From the NCBI GenBank assembly GCA_907165135.1, contig OU015566.1:5192157-5256156 (forward strand): DNA of 64,000 bases, in the 5' to 3' direction. The stretch comes from Oikopleura dioica. Taxonomy: Eukaryota; Chordata; Appendicularia; Copelata; Oikopleuridae. Numbering within the stretch: position 1 is the first letter of the stretch; each line of letters opens with the position of its first letter. A program made the position numbers and the translations under genes. Positions 33,456-43,536 of the stretch are shown here, piece after piece. The notes beneath the pieces are model-generated. The model ran no database searches. It saw nothing but the letters and a program-made list of their open reading frames with translations, and was not told the origin of the DNA.

Positions 33456-33823
33456 ATGTCGTATCAAAACGCTCCTTACTATTCTGACAAATACACTGAC
33501 GAGAAGTTCGAATACAGACACGTTCACATTCCCAAAGAGTGGGTTCGGTGAGTTTATTTGCGATTGAAATTTTCGCGAGGAAAGTGTTCAGACGACTGCC
33601 TAAAGAACGAACCATGTCGGAAACAGAGTGGCGAGAGCTGGGTGTACAGCAGAGCCAGGTAAAGTTAAAAAGTGTTTTTGTATGCTTGAAGAATTTCGAA
33701 AATGCCGCGATTATTATTTATGACTCATAAATTATGAGTGACCAATTTTAGGGTTGGGTGCACTACATGATTCACGATCCGGAGCCACACATTTTGCTCT
33801 TCCGGCGGCTAAAGCCCTGCTAA
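33456..33823 (+). CDS. CKS1: Cyclin-dependent kinase regulatory subunit CKS1
   Basis: Three small exons (33456-33547, 33592-33658, 33752-33823) with GT-AG introns of 44 and 93 nt encode 76 residues, the usual CKS length. The protein starts MSYQNAPYYSDKYTDEKFEY and contains the anion-binding residues, the WVHYMIHDPEPHILLFRR segment, and the HxPEPH hinge of the strand-exchange loop. CKS1 binds CDKs and phosphorylated substrates in cell-cycle control and helps SCF-Skp2 recognise p27. The LPK anion-site segment (RRLPKERTMSETEWRELG) is intact. The start is supported by CKS similarity from residue 3 on. Acid ceramidase follows on the same strand. Confidence 0.96.
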
Positions 33824-34011
33824 AAGAAGCCTTCCAACTCTCGAAGAATCATCTCACTGTCACCACTTTTCGCTTTCCTCCTTTTCCAGTCAGTCAACAC
33901 AGCCTTCGTTATTCCTTTTATCGAATCAAGAATTCTTACTCATTCAACTTAAAATTATTCGGAACAAATTATTCCTCTTATAAATGGCCGCTTATCAAAA
34001 AACTCAGTTAA

Positions 34012-34561
34012 CCGCTTGGGACGAATTGATCATTTTGATGTCGTTTAAGACTTTGAATGCCCGTTATTACTAAACCGCATATCCAAAAGTCTCAAAATTG
34101 AAATGTATCTTAATTCATCCCTTTTTACCATTTTGTGCAAATATGGAGTCATTATCACGTTTCAGTTCCACCTGACAGCGGATTAAAGTGGGCTTACTCG
34201 AGCGCCCGCTGAGATTTTTACTGTCAAATCGAACCAATTTGTCCGTTTTAGTTATTCTGAAATCTAAAAGTATATTTTCGATGACGCTTATTCTTATGAG
34301 ATAGTTTTTGGTCAAATTAAGATTCATTTTTGATGATTGAAAATTTTAATTTTGTGAATGAACCTATACTTATTTAAATTTCAAACAGTTCAAATTGCTA
34401 AATTTAATAGAATAGAGAAATAGAACATATGCCTTTTAGTATTCTCTGAAAATTTGAGAAAAATCGGATTACCCGATCGAGAGTTATTGCAGTTTTCGCT
34501 TAAACGACATCAAAATGATCAATTCGTCCCGCGCTCATACGCGGGGATTCGTCCCACGCGG
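34012..34561. mobile_element. piggyBac-type MITE, 550 bp, upstream of ASAH1
   Basis: Flanked by TTAA at 34008-34011 and 34562-34565. Ends CCGCTTGGGACGAAT and ATTCGTCCCACGCGG are inverted repeats, and an internal inverted pair (GATCATTTTGATGTCGTTTA) extends the homology. The duplicated copy of this locus in dynein intron 1 shows the empty site at 26259-26262. The element separates the CKS1/ASAH1 spacer from the ASAH1 start by about 130 bp. Confidence 0.9.
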
Positions 34562-34697
34562 TTAATGTTCGAAGATTAAATTTTCTTCTTTTAGAAACAA
34601 AAATAAACTGGCTTCTATCCAAAATCTTCGAGATTCGCCGCGATTTTTATTGAAAAACGGGCGATAAATCGACAATAGCGAAAAATAAAGAGGAAAA

Positions 34698-37187
34698 ATG
34701 AAAATATCGGGGATTCTCTTCCTCGTTTCCTCTGTTTTCACGAAAAAACTCCAATTCGCACCTTCCGGACCTTTTCATGAAAAATGCCAGGTTATTTTAT
34801 GGATTGAAATTTACTTGAGCTGGTTCTGCGCTTAAGCAACCTGTGTAGAAAAATTAAGTCAGGGTTTGAAAGATCTTCAATGCCGTTAAGCGGTTTTTTA
34901 AAGAAGAAAGCCTGTGGTTTTCTAGTCAGGTTGCCGAGCTTATATCTGGATAAACCTATTCGATAGCCTTTAAGAGCGTTTCAGGCTGGATCGTATCCTG
35001 AAAAGCGGGTTCTGTGGCGCCCCAAATCGGCAGAAATTAATCTCGATCTGGCCCCGATTGAGCGCTGGAGCGAACTAGCGAAGACTTACTCGAAGGAGCT
35101 CCATGCGGCGGTCAATGACGTCGTCGTTCTCGCCGACAAGATCGACGCGAAAATCGTCCCCTTCGTCCGTGAGAAGCTTCCCGAGCTGGCCGAGACGCTT
35201 CCACAGAATTACGTCGACGAGATGAGCAGTCTTTCGCAGGGAGCTGGCCTTCCTTTCGGGGACATCGTCCTTTTCAACATTTTCTACGAAGCCTTTTCTG
35301 CCTGCACCAGTGTCGTAGCGAAGAACGGAAGCGGCGGAGTCCACCACGCGAGAAACATGGATTTCGGTCTCTTTCTGGGTTTCGACTTCAAAAACATGAC
35401 CTGGTCACTAACCGAGGCTCTCAGACCTAGGTAAAATAATAAAACCCCAGCATTCATCAATATGAATCTGCAAAGATTAAAAAATAGCTGTTCGAAACTA
35501 TTGAAATTGCTTAAGTCTTATCCATTTGGATTTCCTGAAAAATGGCGAACTCCAATTTTCGTCTGCCTCATTCATCGGCTACGTAGGAATCTTCACCGCC
35601 GTGAAAAAACAAAAGTTCTCCTTGACGATCAACGAGCGATTCAATATAGATGGCGGCTGGGTGGGCATCCTTGAGTGGATTCTTGGAAAACACTCGGCGA
35701 ACTGGCTCGGCTTCCTCACTCGAGATCTTTTTGAGAAATGCGACGACTTCCGATGCGCGCAAGATCTTCTGAAGACAGCGGAAATGGTTTCGCCAGTTTA
35801 TTTCGTTCTCGCCAGTGGAGAACGCCCCGTAAGTAAAGAAATCGAGCACGCTTTTTAGTTTCTTCTCTTTGGCTTGGCAACCTGTGTACTTATCCGGAGT
35901 CAGTCTGAAAGAGGGAAACTGAAAGGCCGCCTGCTAGGTTCAACAAAATCGCCCGAAACCAAGATCGGGTTTTATCGGGTTTTTAGAGGCCTGAAAAATC
36001 GGATCGGGTTTTGTTGGATTTTATCGGGTTTTTGTCGGGTCGGAAATCGGGTTTTTATCGGGTTTTTGTCGGATTTTCGTCGGGTTTATTACAAGCAAAA
36101 ATTAAAAATCAAGGTAAAAGAAGGTCAAAACCTTATCTATAAGAGCTCGTCCTCTGCCTTTTCCCGGTTCTGGAGGCAGTTCTCATTTATTTCGATTGCA
36201 TTTTGAGTACAAAAGGGCAAGAGAGGCTATTTAGACAGACTGTGATTGGCTGAAAAGGCAAGAAAACCCCGACGAATTTCCGACAAAATCCGACAAAAAC
36301 CCGATCCTACGTCGGGTTTTGAAATTTTCAGGATCGGGTTTTGTAGGGTGAAAAATACCCGACAAAACCCGATAAATATCCGATCCGATATCGGGTTTTC
36401 CGGGCATCGGATTTCGATTTGTTGAACCTAGGCCGCCTGGCGGCTTTCTCAAAGTCCAAGTCGCGTAGCGGCCCTGTCAGAATCTCAAAATGAATTGAAA
36501 ACCTAATTTTGGCAAAAATTAAGTTTCTAAGAACTGTTCTACACCACTACGCGTAATTCTACCTTTTAAGTCCTAAATCAGGTTTTAGAGTCAGGTTGCC
36601 AAGGCTTGGCCCAAGCCAGAGACGGGGCCCCGTCAAGGGACTGTCTGTGTTGAAATCTATGTTGAAAATTTGAGCTAGCTATCTTTTTTGATATTTATTT
36701 TTATTCTGCAGGAGCCGCAAGCTCTTCAGAACCCTAAGGTTTTCCGAGAGGACTCAGCTTGCCGAGCGCGGTAACTGAACTGCCTTTTAGCTTGGAGAAA
36801 TAATCGTGCGGGACCGAGAAGACGTATCCCAAACGGTCAAAATCGGCGAAGAAAGCGATCCTTCCAAATCGAGCAGCTGGTTCCTCCTTCAAACCAACTA
36901 CGATCCTTCTCAAGAGCCGCCATTTTTCGACGATCGCCGTCACCCCGCGCTCAAGGTTTCGCTCTTCATTCATTTCCTTTCAAAGATTTTAATTTCAGTG
37001 CATTTCCGAGCTTTCTTCCGAAAATGCCTCTGGCGAAAATTTCATTACGAAAGAAGCGCTTTTCGACGTTTTGTCAACTAAGCCCAGTTTAAACATGTTG
37101 ACTGTTTACACGAGTCTGATCGACATTCAAGAAGGGAGCATCGAGTCTTTCGTGCGAGAATGCCCCTTTCCCTGCACTCCTTGGTGA
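34698..37187 (+). CDS. ASAH1: Acid ceramidase
   Basis: Hydrolyses ceramide to sphingosine and fatty acid in the lysosome. Exon 1 (34698-34790) encodes a signal peptide (MKISGILFLVSSVFT). Exon 2 (from 34985) has EINLDLAPIERW, then the nucleophile context ACTSVVAKNG with Cys codon at 35303-35305, and HHARNMDFGLFLG. A third coding block has SFIGYVGIFTA, INERFNIDGGW and GILEWILGK. After a long intron (35830-36791) come LGEIIVRDRED, LQTNYDPS and FFDDRRHPALK, then C-terminal VLSTKPSLNMLTVYTSLID and ECPFPCTPW. Order and length match the family. Ser/Thr before the nucleophile allows self-cleavage, as known for the family. The splice around 35430-35530 is unclear. Two introner-family copies lie in its introns. 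Confidence 0.93.
34831..34941 (+). mobile_element. Introner-like element copy in ASAH1 intron 1
   Basis: Begins TTAAGCAACCTGTGTAG and ends with CAGGTTGCCGAGCTT, the family termini with some changes. It lies within the intron bounded by a GTTATT donor at 34791 and a TTTCAG acceptor at 34984. No target duplication is visible. Confidence 0.65.
35869..36611 (+). mobile_element. Introner-like element copy in a late ASAH1 intron
   Basis: Left end TTGGCTTGGCAACCTGTG, right end CAG-GTTGCCAAGGCTTGG. Its 740-bp length is explained by a second, nested MITE (35934-36431). It occupies most of the intron between the coding segments ending SGERP and starting LGEII. Confidence 0.65.
35934..36431. mobile_element. 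hAT-like MITE, 498 bp, nested in introner copy
   Basis: Ends CTAGGTTCAACAAA and TTTGTTGAACCTAG are flanked by the 8-bp duplication GCCGCCTG (35926-35933, 36432-36439). The interior consists mainly of repeated TCGGGTTTT motifs, in one orientation on the left and inverted on the right. Confidence 0.8.
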
Positions 37188-37225
37188 TATCACTCATTTC
37201 CATCCTATAAGTTATAGTCTATAAC

Positions 37226-38397
37226 TAGGGTTTCTATCGGGAAGGCGGCGCGCGGCGCGGCGCTTTTCCTATAAAATGTTCGATCCCTTATTCCTTACTT
37301 TGAATAGATTTTCAGTAAAAAACATTTTGATATAGTCATTTTGATGACGCTGATTCATAATTTGCCCTTAAAATTTGCATTTTTTGTCGAAAAAGCGAAG
37401 AAATCCCTTCAATTTGCGGGAAAATCACTCTTAATACGTCTAAATAAAGTTTTAAAACTCTGATTTTTTGATATGTCAAAGAACTGACGTTTTTCTTTAG
37501 TCTATCAAAATTTCGTAAGGGGGGGACACAAGGAACCAACCGAAACCAGCGGAAGAATGGGTAGAACTGACGGCGCGCTAGTGCATTACGCGGTGAAAGC
37601 GCTGCAAAAATGAGTTTTTCTTCCTTTTCAGTATCTAAATAAACTCGTAGAACTCTGATTTTCATATATTTTGTTAAACAAAGCGCACTTGATATTCTGT
37701 TAAATTTTCATGAGGGGGCAAAAAGCGGAACCTTCCAAAACCACCGGATGACTGAGAGTGATGCCCCGGGCGCGCGCTAACTAGGGCTCTTTCCATGCGC
37801 TCGGACTCTGTTGACATTGCTCCCCGTGTTAGGTTCGAACCTTTTTGCATAAGGTGACAAAACCTAGTGGTTCGATATGAAATCTAGGGATTTCCGGAAC
37901 TCATTACATTTGTACTATGTAAATTATGAAATTAACACTTCCTGAAGTCGAACAAAAACTTGTCGAGCATGGAATTGCTTCTCAAGAAGAGATTGACAGA
38001 TCTAAAGAGACTCGTCACTATGGACAGAAAAAATGAAAGATTCTCCGACGATTTAGATCCCAGCTCGACCCACTCCACTTTCGAAGAGGAAACTTTCATA
38101 AATTTTCATATTCATATGTTTTTTTCTGCTAAATAACTTCAATATCGATAAAAATAAACAAGCCATCCTAAATCTCCATCAAAAATTACCCATAGATATG
38201 AAATTTCCCCAAAAAAGCATGAATTTTGGTGATTTACTCCAAGCGAACCAAGGGCGCGCGCCCCTCCGTGCGAGCACCACCACGCGTGGCTCTTATCATT
38301 TTTTAAATGGCAGATTCGTTATCAGCACAAAAAACTGATATAAACACATAAATTTCAAGAAAAAAGACCGAGTTCTATTTTCCCGATAGAAACCCTA
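37226..38397. mobile_element. hAT-like non-autonomous element, 1.17 kb
   Basis: Ends TAGGGTTTCTATCGGGAA and its complement are flanked by the 8-bp duplication TCTATAAC (37218-37225, 38398-38405). It fills the whole spacer between ASAH1 and NAXD. No transposase frame. Confidence 0.85.
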
Positions 38398-38432
38398 TCT
38401 ATAACTCATTCAAAAAAAAACAAAACTACCAG

Positions 38433-39768
38433 ATGTCCACTTCTAAAAAAATATATTTCCGAAACTCCGGCGACTTCTTTCGCAGTAGCTGTTTTCCTCT
38501 CTCCTGTGTTTACTTGTTCTCCTCTTTTCTTCAGATCTCCACTTCAGTTCCAAATAAATATATCGACGTTGACAAATATTCAAGAATGAATGTCTCCAGG
38601 CTAGAGAGCAGGATTATTCCGAAAATGACGTTTCAGCTCCACAAGGGCGAAATGGGCAGAATAGGAGTCATTGGCGGGTGCGAGCTCTACACGGGCGCTC
38701 CCTATTTCGCCGCTATTTCAGCGCTAAGAGCAGGGCCTGGGTCGGAAAAAGTTAAATTGCATCATTAAGAATTCGAATTCAGGACAGCTGCTTACTTTAG
38801 ACCATGGCCAATGGGTGGGGCCGCTCTAACCCCTATAAACTGCCACTCCTGACTGCAGTAGGCAAGAACCGACCCGAGAAGTAGGGGGCGATCTTTGCTC
38901 AGTATTCACTTCCCCCCGAAGCTGCTGTTCCAATCAAATGAAAGGGAATATAAGTTTTCTCGCGTTTTTTTTGCGTTAAGTTTTTGTGGAAGCGGAAGAA
39001 AACGGAAAACAGGTTACTCGCCAGAATTGATGGTAGTTCCGTCTTACGACTGCTCTGAGGTGAGCATTTTCAAGCATTTAGTGTCTAAAATCTCTTCGAA
39101 AGTGGTTTTCCCGTCTTCACGTGTTAATTATTGGTCCTGGTCTCGGTCGAGATCCTTCGGCAATTTCCAAAGTCGCTCGAATCATCGAAAAATCACGGCT
39201 TCCGATGGTTCTGGACGCGGACGGCATCTTCGTGCTCGAGAAAAACCCACACATCTTGAAAGGAAAAGAAAACGTGATTTTGACGCCGAATTTGCCCGAA
39301 TTCAAACGACTTTGTGAACTTGCAAGTCTGTCTGCAGATTCGAAGTTCGTTTCGTTACTTTTGTCTTTCTTAAATCTTTCGAAGGGCTGAAGAGTTGAGT
39401 AAGGCGCTTTCATGCACAGTTCTGCTCAAAGGAGAAGAGGACAGCATCTCAAATAGCGAAGTCTCGCTGAAATGTGCTCAAACGGGCAGCCCAAGAAGAT
39501 GCGGCGGCCAAGGTGATGTACTCTGCGGTCTTACTGGACTTTTTCTTTACTGGGCGTTGAAGAAAAATCTTGATCAACCGACTGTCGCTGCTTCTTGGGC
39601 AGCAAGTTACTATCTAAAAAAAGCTTCGAAGATTGCCTTCGAAAAGAAGTCATACGGTAGTGAAAAGTCTAACAGGAAAGTTATTCATATCTGTTTTAAG
39701 GAATGTCTGCTCAAACTATCATCGAGGAACTGCCGCTACTGATAAAGCAAAATATTCCGGAAGAATAA
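38433..39768 (+). CDS. NAXD: ATP/ADP-dependent NAD(P)HX dehydratase
   Basis: Repairs hydrated NADH and NADPH using ATP (ADP in bacteria), usually with the NAXE epimerase. Exons encode [20 protein letters not shown] with [13 protein letters not shown] (nucleotide-binding start), DLCSVFTS and [17 protein letters not shown], then [42 protein letters not shown] and [18 protein letters not shown] (the conserved N-x-x-E and GGQGD active-site elements), ending [19 protein letters not shown] run of six C at 38912-38917 breaks the frame, where five would keep it, probably a sequencing error. The N-terminus before RIIPKM is hydrophobic; the start at 38433 follows CAG, which could be a trans-splice site, but an internal Met at 38586 is an alternative. 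Confidence 0.93.
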
Positions 39769-41034
39769 ATAATTTTGCTAATATCGGTTTCTTGCATTCG
39801 CCACTTCGAGCAGAAATGTGCAAAAAATATTTCTCTAGAGTTTGTTTATCTTTAAAAAATCAGTCATTGATTCTCCAAATGAGAAAAACAAGAGCCCAAG
39901 CAAAGGCTCAATCCTTGCAAGAGCAAAAGCCCGTAGAACGAATTAGCGTCAAAGAGAAAACTAAAAAGAAAACTATCGCAGGAAAGTTCACCCTCAAATG
40001 CGTCACAGAGGTTGCCTTTCGATTCAAAGGTAAAGAGCATTTGGAGTAGGCTCTGGGGTTATCTTTCGAGCTGTTCCTAACTAATTCTTACCCAGAGGTC
40101 TACGCTCACGGGACTAACCCCCCTAAAAGAGTTCCTAACCCTAACCACAAGCTCAGATTCTAGAGATATAAAATGGCTCGGCCTTTGGTGATTCATCCAA
40201 GGCGACTTACATTTTGGATCACCAACAGTCATCCAAGGCCTAAGAGCCCTTTGGGCCAAATTTTCTGTCTCAAATTAGGAACTCCTAATAGTGGAACCTA
40301 GAACTCAGGGGCAGTTCCAGAAATAACAAACCCTTATCATAATAGTCGGGGGGTACTGAATTGTGCCGCCCTGCGCCGCCCTGCGCCGCCCAGCGTCGCC
40401 CGGTCCGGAACCAATCGACTCTCATTCGACACAACCATGACCTAGGAAAGAGTCCTGAACAAGAGCGAGAGTTGGGCCCCGCCAACCCAATGAGTTCTCT
40501 ACCAGAAAATGCACGCGTAAGGGCCTTTGGCCCGTCGCGTGCTCAATAAATTAGTGATTTTATGCAAGATCTGAATTTGATTGAGAACTACGCTACTGGC
40601 ACCCTGAATTATAGGTTTTACTTATTTTAACTTTTTGACTATATAAATAAGTGAGAATAACTAAGTTGACATAAAAGCTTAAATTGTGGCCTTTGAAAGA
40701 CCAAAAATCTTCAAACCCGGTGAGGCTGGGCGGCACAGGGCGGCGCAAGGCGGCGCAGGGCGGCACAATTAAGTGTCTCCCTAATAGTCTTATGTGTAGG
40801 GTGGCACGCAAAAAAAATCAACTTTTGCACCAAAGAACGTACAGAGATCTTTTTTGGGTATGATATACTTTTGACGACGAAAGTTCGAAATCCGGAAAAA
40901 AAATAATTTCTGTGCCCCCAAGAAGTACTATTTTTTAGTACCTAAAAAGCTATATTTTGAGCAATCCAAGGTAGAGAAAAACGAAGCTCACCATTGAAAA
41001 GAGCGCACTCGATTTAGTCAGAAACAAAAAGAAA
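39769..41034. other. Spacer with one MITE and a doubtful basic ORF
   Basis: Contains the MITE at 40348-40781. A basic frame at about 39880-40030 (MRKTRAQAKAQ... ending FRFK before a GTAAAG donor) could be an orphan exon, but I cannot link it to any neighbour. The stretch 40060-40330 holds weak inverted similarity around GTTCCTAA and nothing else I can name. Confidence 0.4.
40348..40781. mobile_element. hAT-like MITE, 434 bp
   Basis: Flanked by the 8-bp duplication TAATAGTC (40340-40347, 40782-40789). The ends share ATTGTGCCGCCCTGCGCCGCC in inverted orientation after a more variable first dozen bases. No coding capacity. Confidence 0.8.
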
Positions 41035-42297
41035 ATGTCTTACGTAGTCCATGATCAGCTTTTGGTAAAGGTGTTTTCAGACGTCTACTACGAGAATATG
41101 TTCCAGCAGCTTCTATTCAAGTTAGTCCTTGTTGAGGAATCTCCTCATGTGCGCATCAAAACGATTCTTCTTGGCAAAGAAAAATGGACCATTCTAGCGC
41201 CGGAGAAGAAAACTAATCTTTTAGCTTTCGAGCAGAGTTTCCTTCGACGATCGGTGAAGAGGGCGATCTTTGACATTGCAAAGAGCGAAGAAAGGAAGAC
41301 GAAGTCGGAAATGAAGATCTGCCTGGAGATGGCGAAACTTCCGTATGGCACCGACCGAACAAGCGTTTTGATAAGCTCGAAAGAAAACGCGAAAGAATTC
41401 GATTTCATTGAGTGGATGTCGAAATTCCGTGAAAGCGACGAAATGTTTGGAGATATTGAGACGCATGGCTCCTCCCTCCAATCCGATTCGAAAAAGAGAT
41501 GTCTTTGGCTCCGAAACTGACAGCAACAGACAGTGGCTTCGTCGAGGAGGCTGCTAATACTGTCATGCGCAAAAAACTCAAGAAGGCCGCGTTTTTTTTC
41601 CAAGGTAGGTGTACTAATTTCTTAATTTATAAAGAACGCGCTTAGTAAGCGCCGCTTACCTTGAAATTTAAAACGGCTAGGCCCTGAATTGCGTCACTTC
41701 TGATTCTTCTTTCGAACGTATTTTGTAGATTCGGAACTGCAGTGCTTGTTCAACCACAGAATCTTTCACTTTCTCAAAGCGGCAAGAAAAAGTCGTCATT
41801 TCGGAGAAAGAACCTTGGAGATTCGCTCGCATTGGAAATCGACTGGACCTCCATATATGTTCATCGTCTTCTTTCTCAAAACCGAAAAGGACCTGAATCT
41901 ACTCGAGGTTCTCGTCCAGACAACAATAGAAGAGATTCTCCGTGAGAAACGAGAGCGATTCGTGGACGACGATCCCGAAAGCTTCAACCGATTCAGCATA
42001 CTTTTCAAAACTGAAAAAGAGACACTTCAAGGCTAGGGTAGGCAAAATTAATGGGGCTGGATGTGAGTGTTGGGAATTGGACCGACTGAGATTTCTCGAC
42101 CCGAAAAGTACAGACCAAATTGTCGATTTATAGGTTATGACTAGTAGGCCGACGAATTTTGCCCACCCTAGAAACGAGTTCATGGGCAAGATGCTGTCAA
42201 TTTCAACTTCGGAAAAGAACTCGTAAAATTGAACATTTACTCGCCAAGTGGAACGTCGATCAAGAATATCATCGATTTTAAAGCAATAATGAATTAG
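41035..42297 (+). CDS. Unrecognised protein, three exons
   Basis: The ATG at 41035 has an A-rich context. Exon 1 encodes MSYVVHDQLLVKVFSDVYYE and a mixed charged region to about 41617; its last part (MSLAPKLTATDSGFVEEAAN) is in another frame after the AAAAA run at 41490, suggesting a missing base. Exon 2 (from about 41730) encodes a region with FNHRIFHFLKAARKS and YMFIVFFLKTEKDLNLLEVL. Exon 3 encodes LVKLNIYSPSGTSIKNII and ends at 42297. Alternating strand-like segments vaguely recall a DNA-clamp or HORMA fold, but I cannot identify a family. An inverted-repeat element (42034-42170) occupies the last intron. Confidence 0.6.
42034..42170. mobile_element. Short TAGGGTAGGC-type MITE as an intron
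   Basis: 137 bp with ends TAGGGTAGGCAAAATT and AATTTTGCCCACCCTA. The ends resemble those of the hAT-like element at 28130-32026 (TAGGGTAGGCC). It coincides with the gap between coding segments of the unrecognised gene, with GC after CAAG on the left and TAG on the right. No clear target duplication. Confidence 0.6.
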
Positions 42298-42426
42298 ACT
42301 CTTTCTGAAAAAACTCCCGTTTCTACCTTTATCACCTGAGACCTTTACATATTCAAAAACAAATGTGTTTTATTGAGATTTGCGAAGAATTAAATGAAGA
42401 GAGCACTTTTCGCTGCGGGGCTCCGT

Positions 42427-43138
42427 TTACATGTTCTTGAGCGCGTCGTCAATGCAGTCTTGGATGTTGATCTCGCAGACGTACGGGCGAGTTGCGTTTT
42501 GAGTAGCTCCCCAAACTGATCCGCTCTTGAAAGAAAGATATAGTGTCATTTTTGAAAAATTAAAACGTATTCTTTCGATAAAGGAATAATTATAATTATT
42601 AATTATCCTCTAATAGAGGATTTCCGAGGACCGGAATCGGTAATTAAGAAGGCTACCTTCATGTATCCCCAGACGTCGTCCTTAGAAGGTTCATCCTTGT
42701 CCTTTTCCTCTGGGTCGTTGTACCACTCCTGGTTTCGAAGAATGTTTCCCTTCCAGTCTTAAAATATTTGGTGAGAGTTTTCTCGCGATAGGTGGTACCT
42801 CTCCATTTCACCAGAGTTCCAGGGTTTCCTCTTCTCTTTTCGGCCTGGACCCAGCTCGATTTGCCGGTGATGCTGGTGTAGAACTCAAGCTCCGCATCAC
42901 TGTTGATTCGAGGCAGGAACATATCCATTTTCTGGCAGTGGGCCTTCGCCGACTCGTACTTTTTCGCCGTGATGTAGCGTTTGTAGCAGATTGTGCCTTC
43001 CGGTCCGTTTTTGGGTGAGAAGCCGCTCGGGCAGCCGCAAGTCGTGGAACAGGCTTGTGCCACGGCGAAGAGAGTCAGGCCTGCAATTTCCGAGTTACAG
43101 TATCAGTTTCGCTTTTGTCTTACCTGAAAAACCTTCAT
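42427..43138 (-). CDS. Secreted C-type lectin-like protein
   Basis: Exon 1 starts MKVFQ at 43138; the second exon completes a signal peptide (LTLFAVAQA) followed by CSTTCGCPSGF. The lectin-like domain has ICYKRY, SAKAHCQKMDMFLPRI, SDAELEFYTSI, SSWVQAEKR, DWKGNILRNQEWYNDP and VWGYMK. The last exon has SVWGATQNATRPYVCEI and a final Cys. No EPN or QPD calcium-sugar motif is evident, so sugar binding is uncertain. The frame shifts once at the TTAAAA run near 42759 (an extra A would restore it), and the signal-peptide splice fits only approximately. Polyadenylation signal near 42369. It is convergent with the gene to its left and divergent from STK36. Confidence 0.8.
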
Positions 43139-43393
43139 GTTCTCACTAGTTTCGATCGTGAGAAATCAAAGGGGCTGACTTACCTTTATAGTCGTTTTTC
43201 AGTCATGTTTGGCCAGGGCGCGGCATTCTGCATGACCACAGCTGTGAGATCAAGGAGTGGTCAATCCTTACACAGGCCAACTAGCTCATTATGTATCACC
43301 GCTTGTATCAACAACAAATTGTGACGAAAGAATATTATTTCACACCTATCTCATCTATTCATCTATACAGTCTTTCTGCGAACTGCTGAACTG

Positions 43394-43510
43394 GACTCGA
43401 CAACCTGTGTAGAAAACCTGAGTCAAGGTCTGAATGATCTCTAAAGAAAAGCCACGCAGGAGATGTTTCAGCCTCTAACTCAAGTTTTCTACACAGGACT
43501 TGGCTTTAAC
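43394..43510 (+). mobile_element. Introner-like element copy next to the STK36 start
   Basis: Left end GACTCGACAACCTGTGTAG and right end CTACACAGGACTTGGC are the family termini. It lies 26 bp upstream of the STK36 start codon, so it is in the 5' leader or promoter, possibly a 5'UTR intron. Confidence 0.65.
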
Positions 43511-43536
43511 TAAGCCCGATTCCTTTTAGACTCAAA

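Noticed and set aside
39880-40049. Exon of the gene starting at 41035
   Set aside because: Splice phases from the GTAAAG donor to acceptors near 41020 do not preserve the frame, and the ATG at 41035 has its own good context.
41035-42297. RAD9-like checkpoint clamp subunit
   Set aside because: One segment with a hydrophobic strand pattern loosely aligns, but no diagnostic motif is shared; left as unrecognised.
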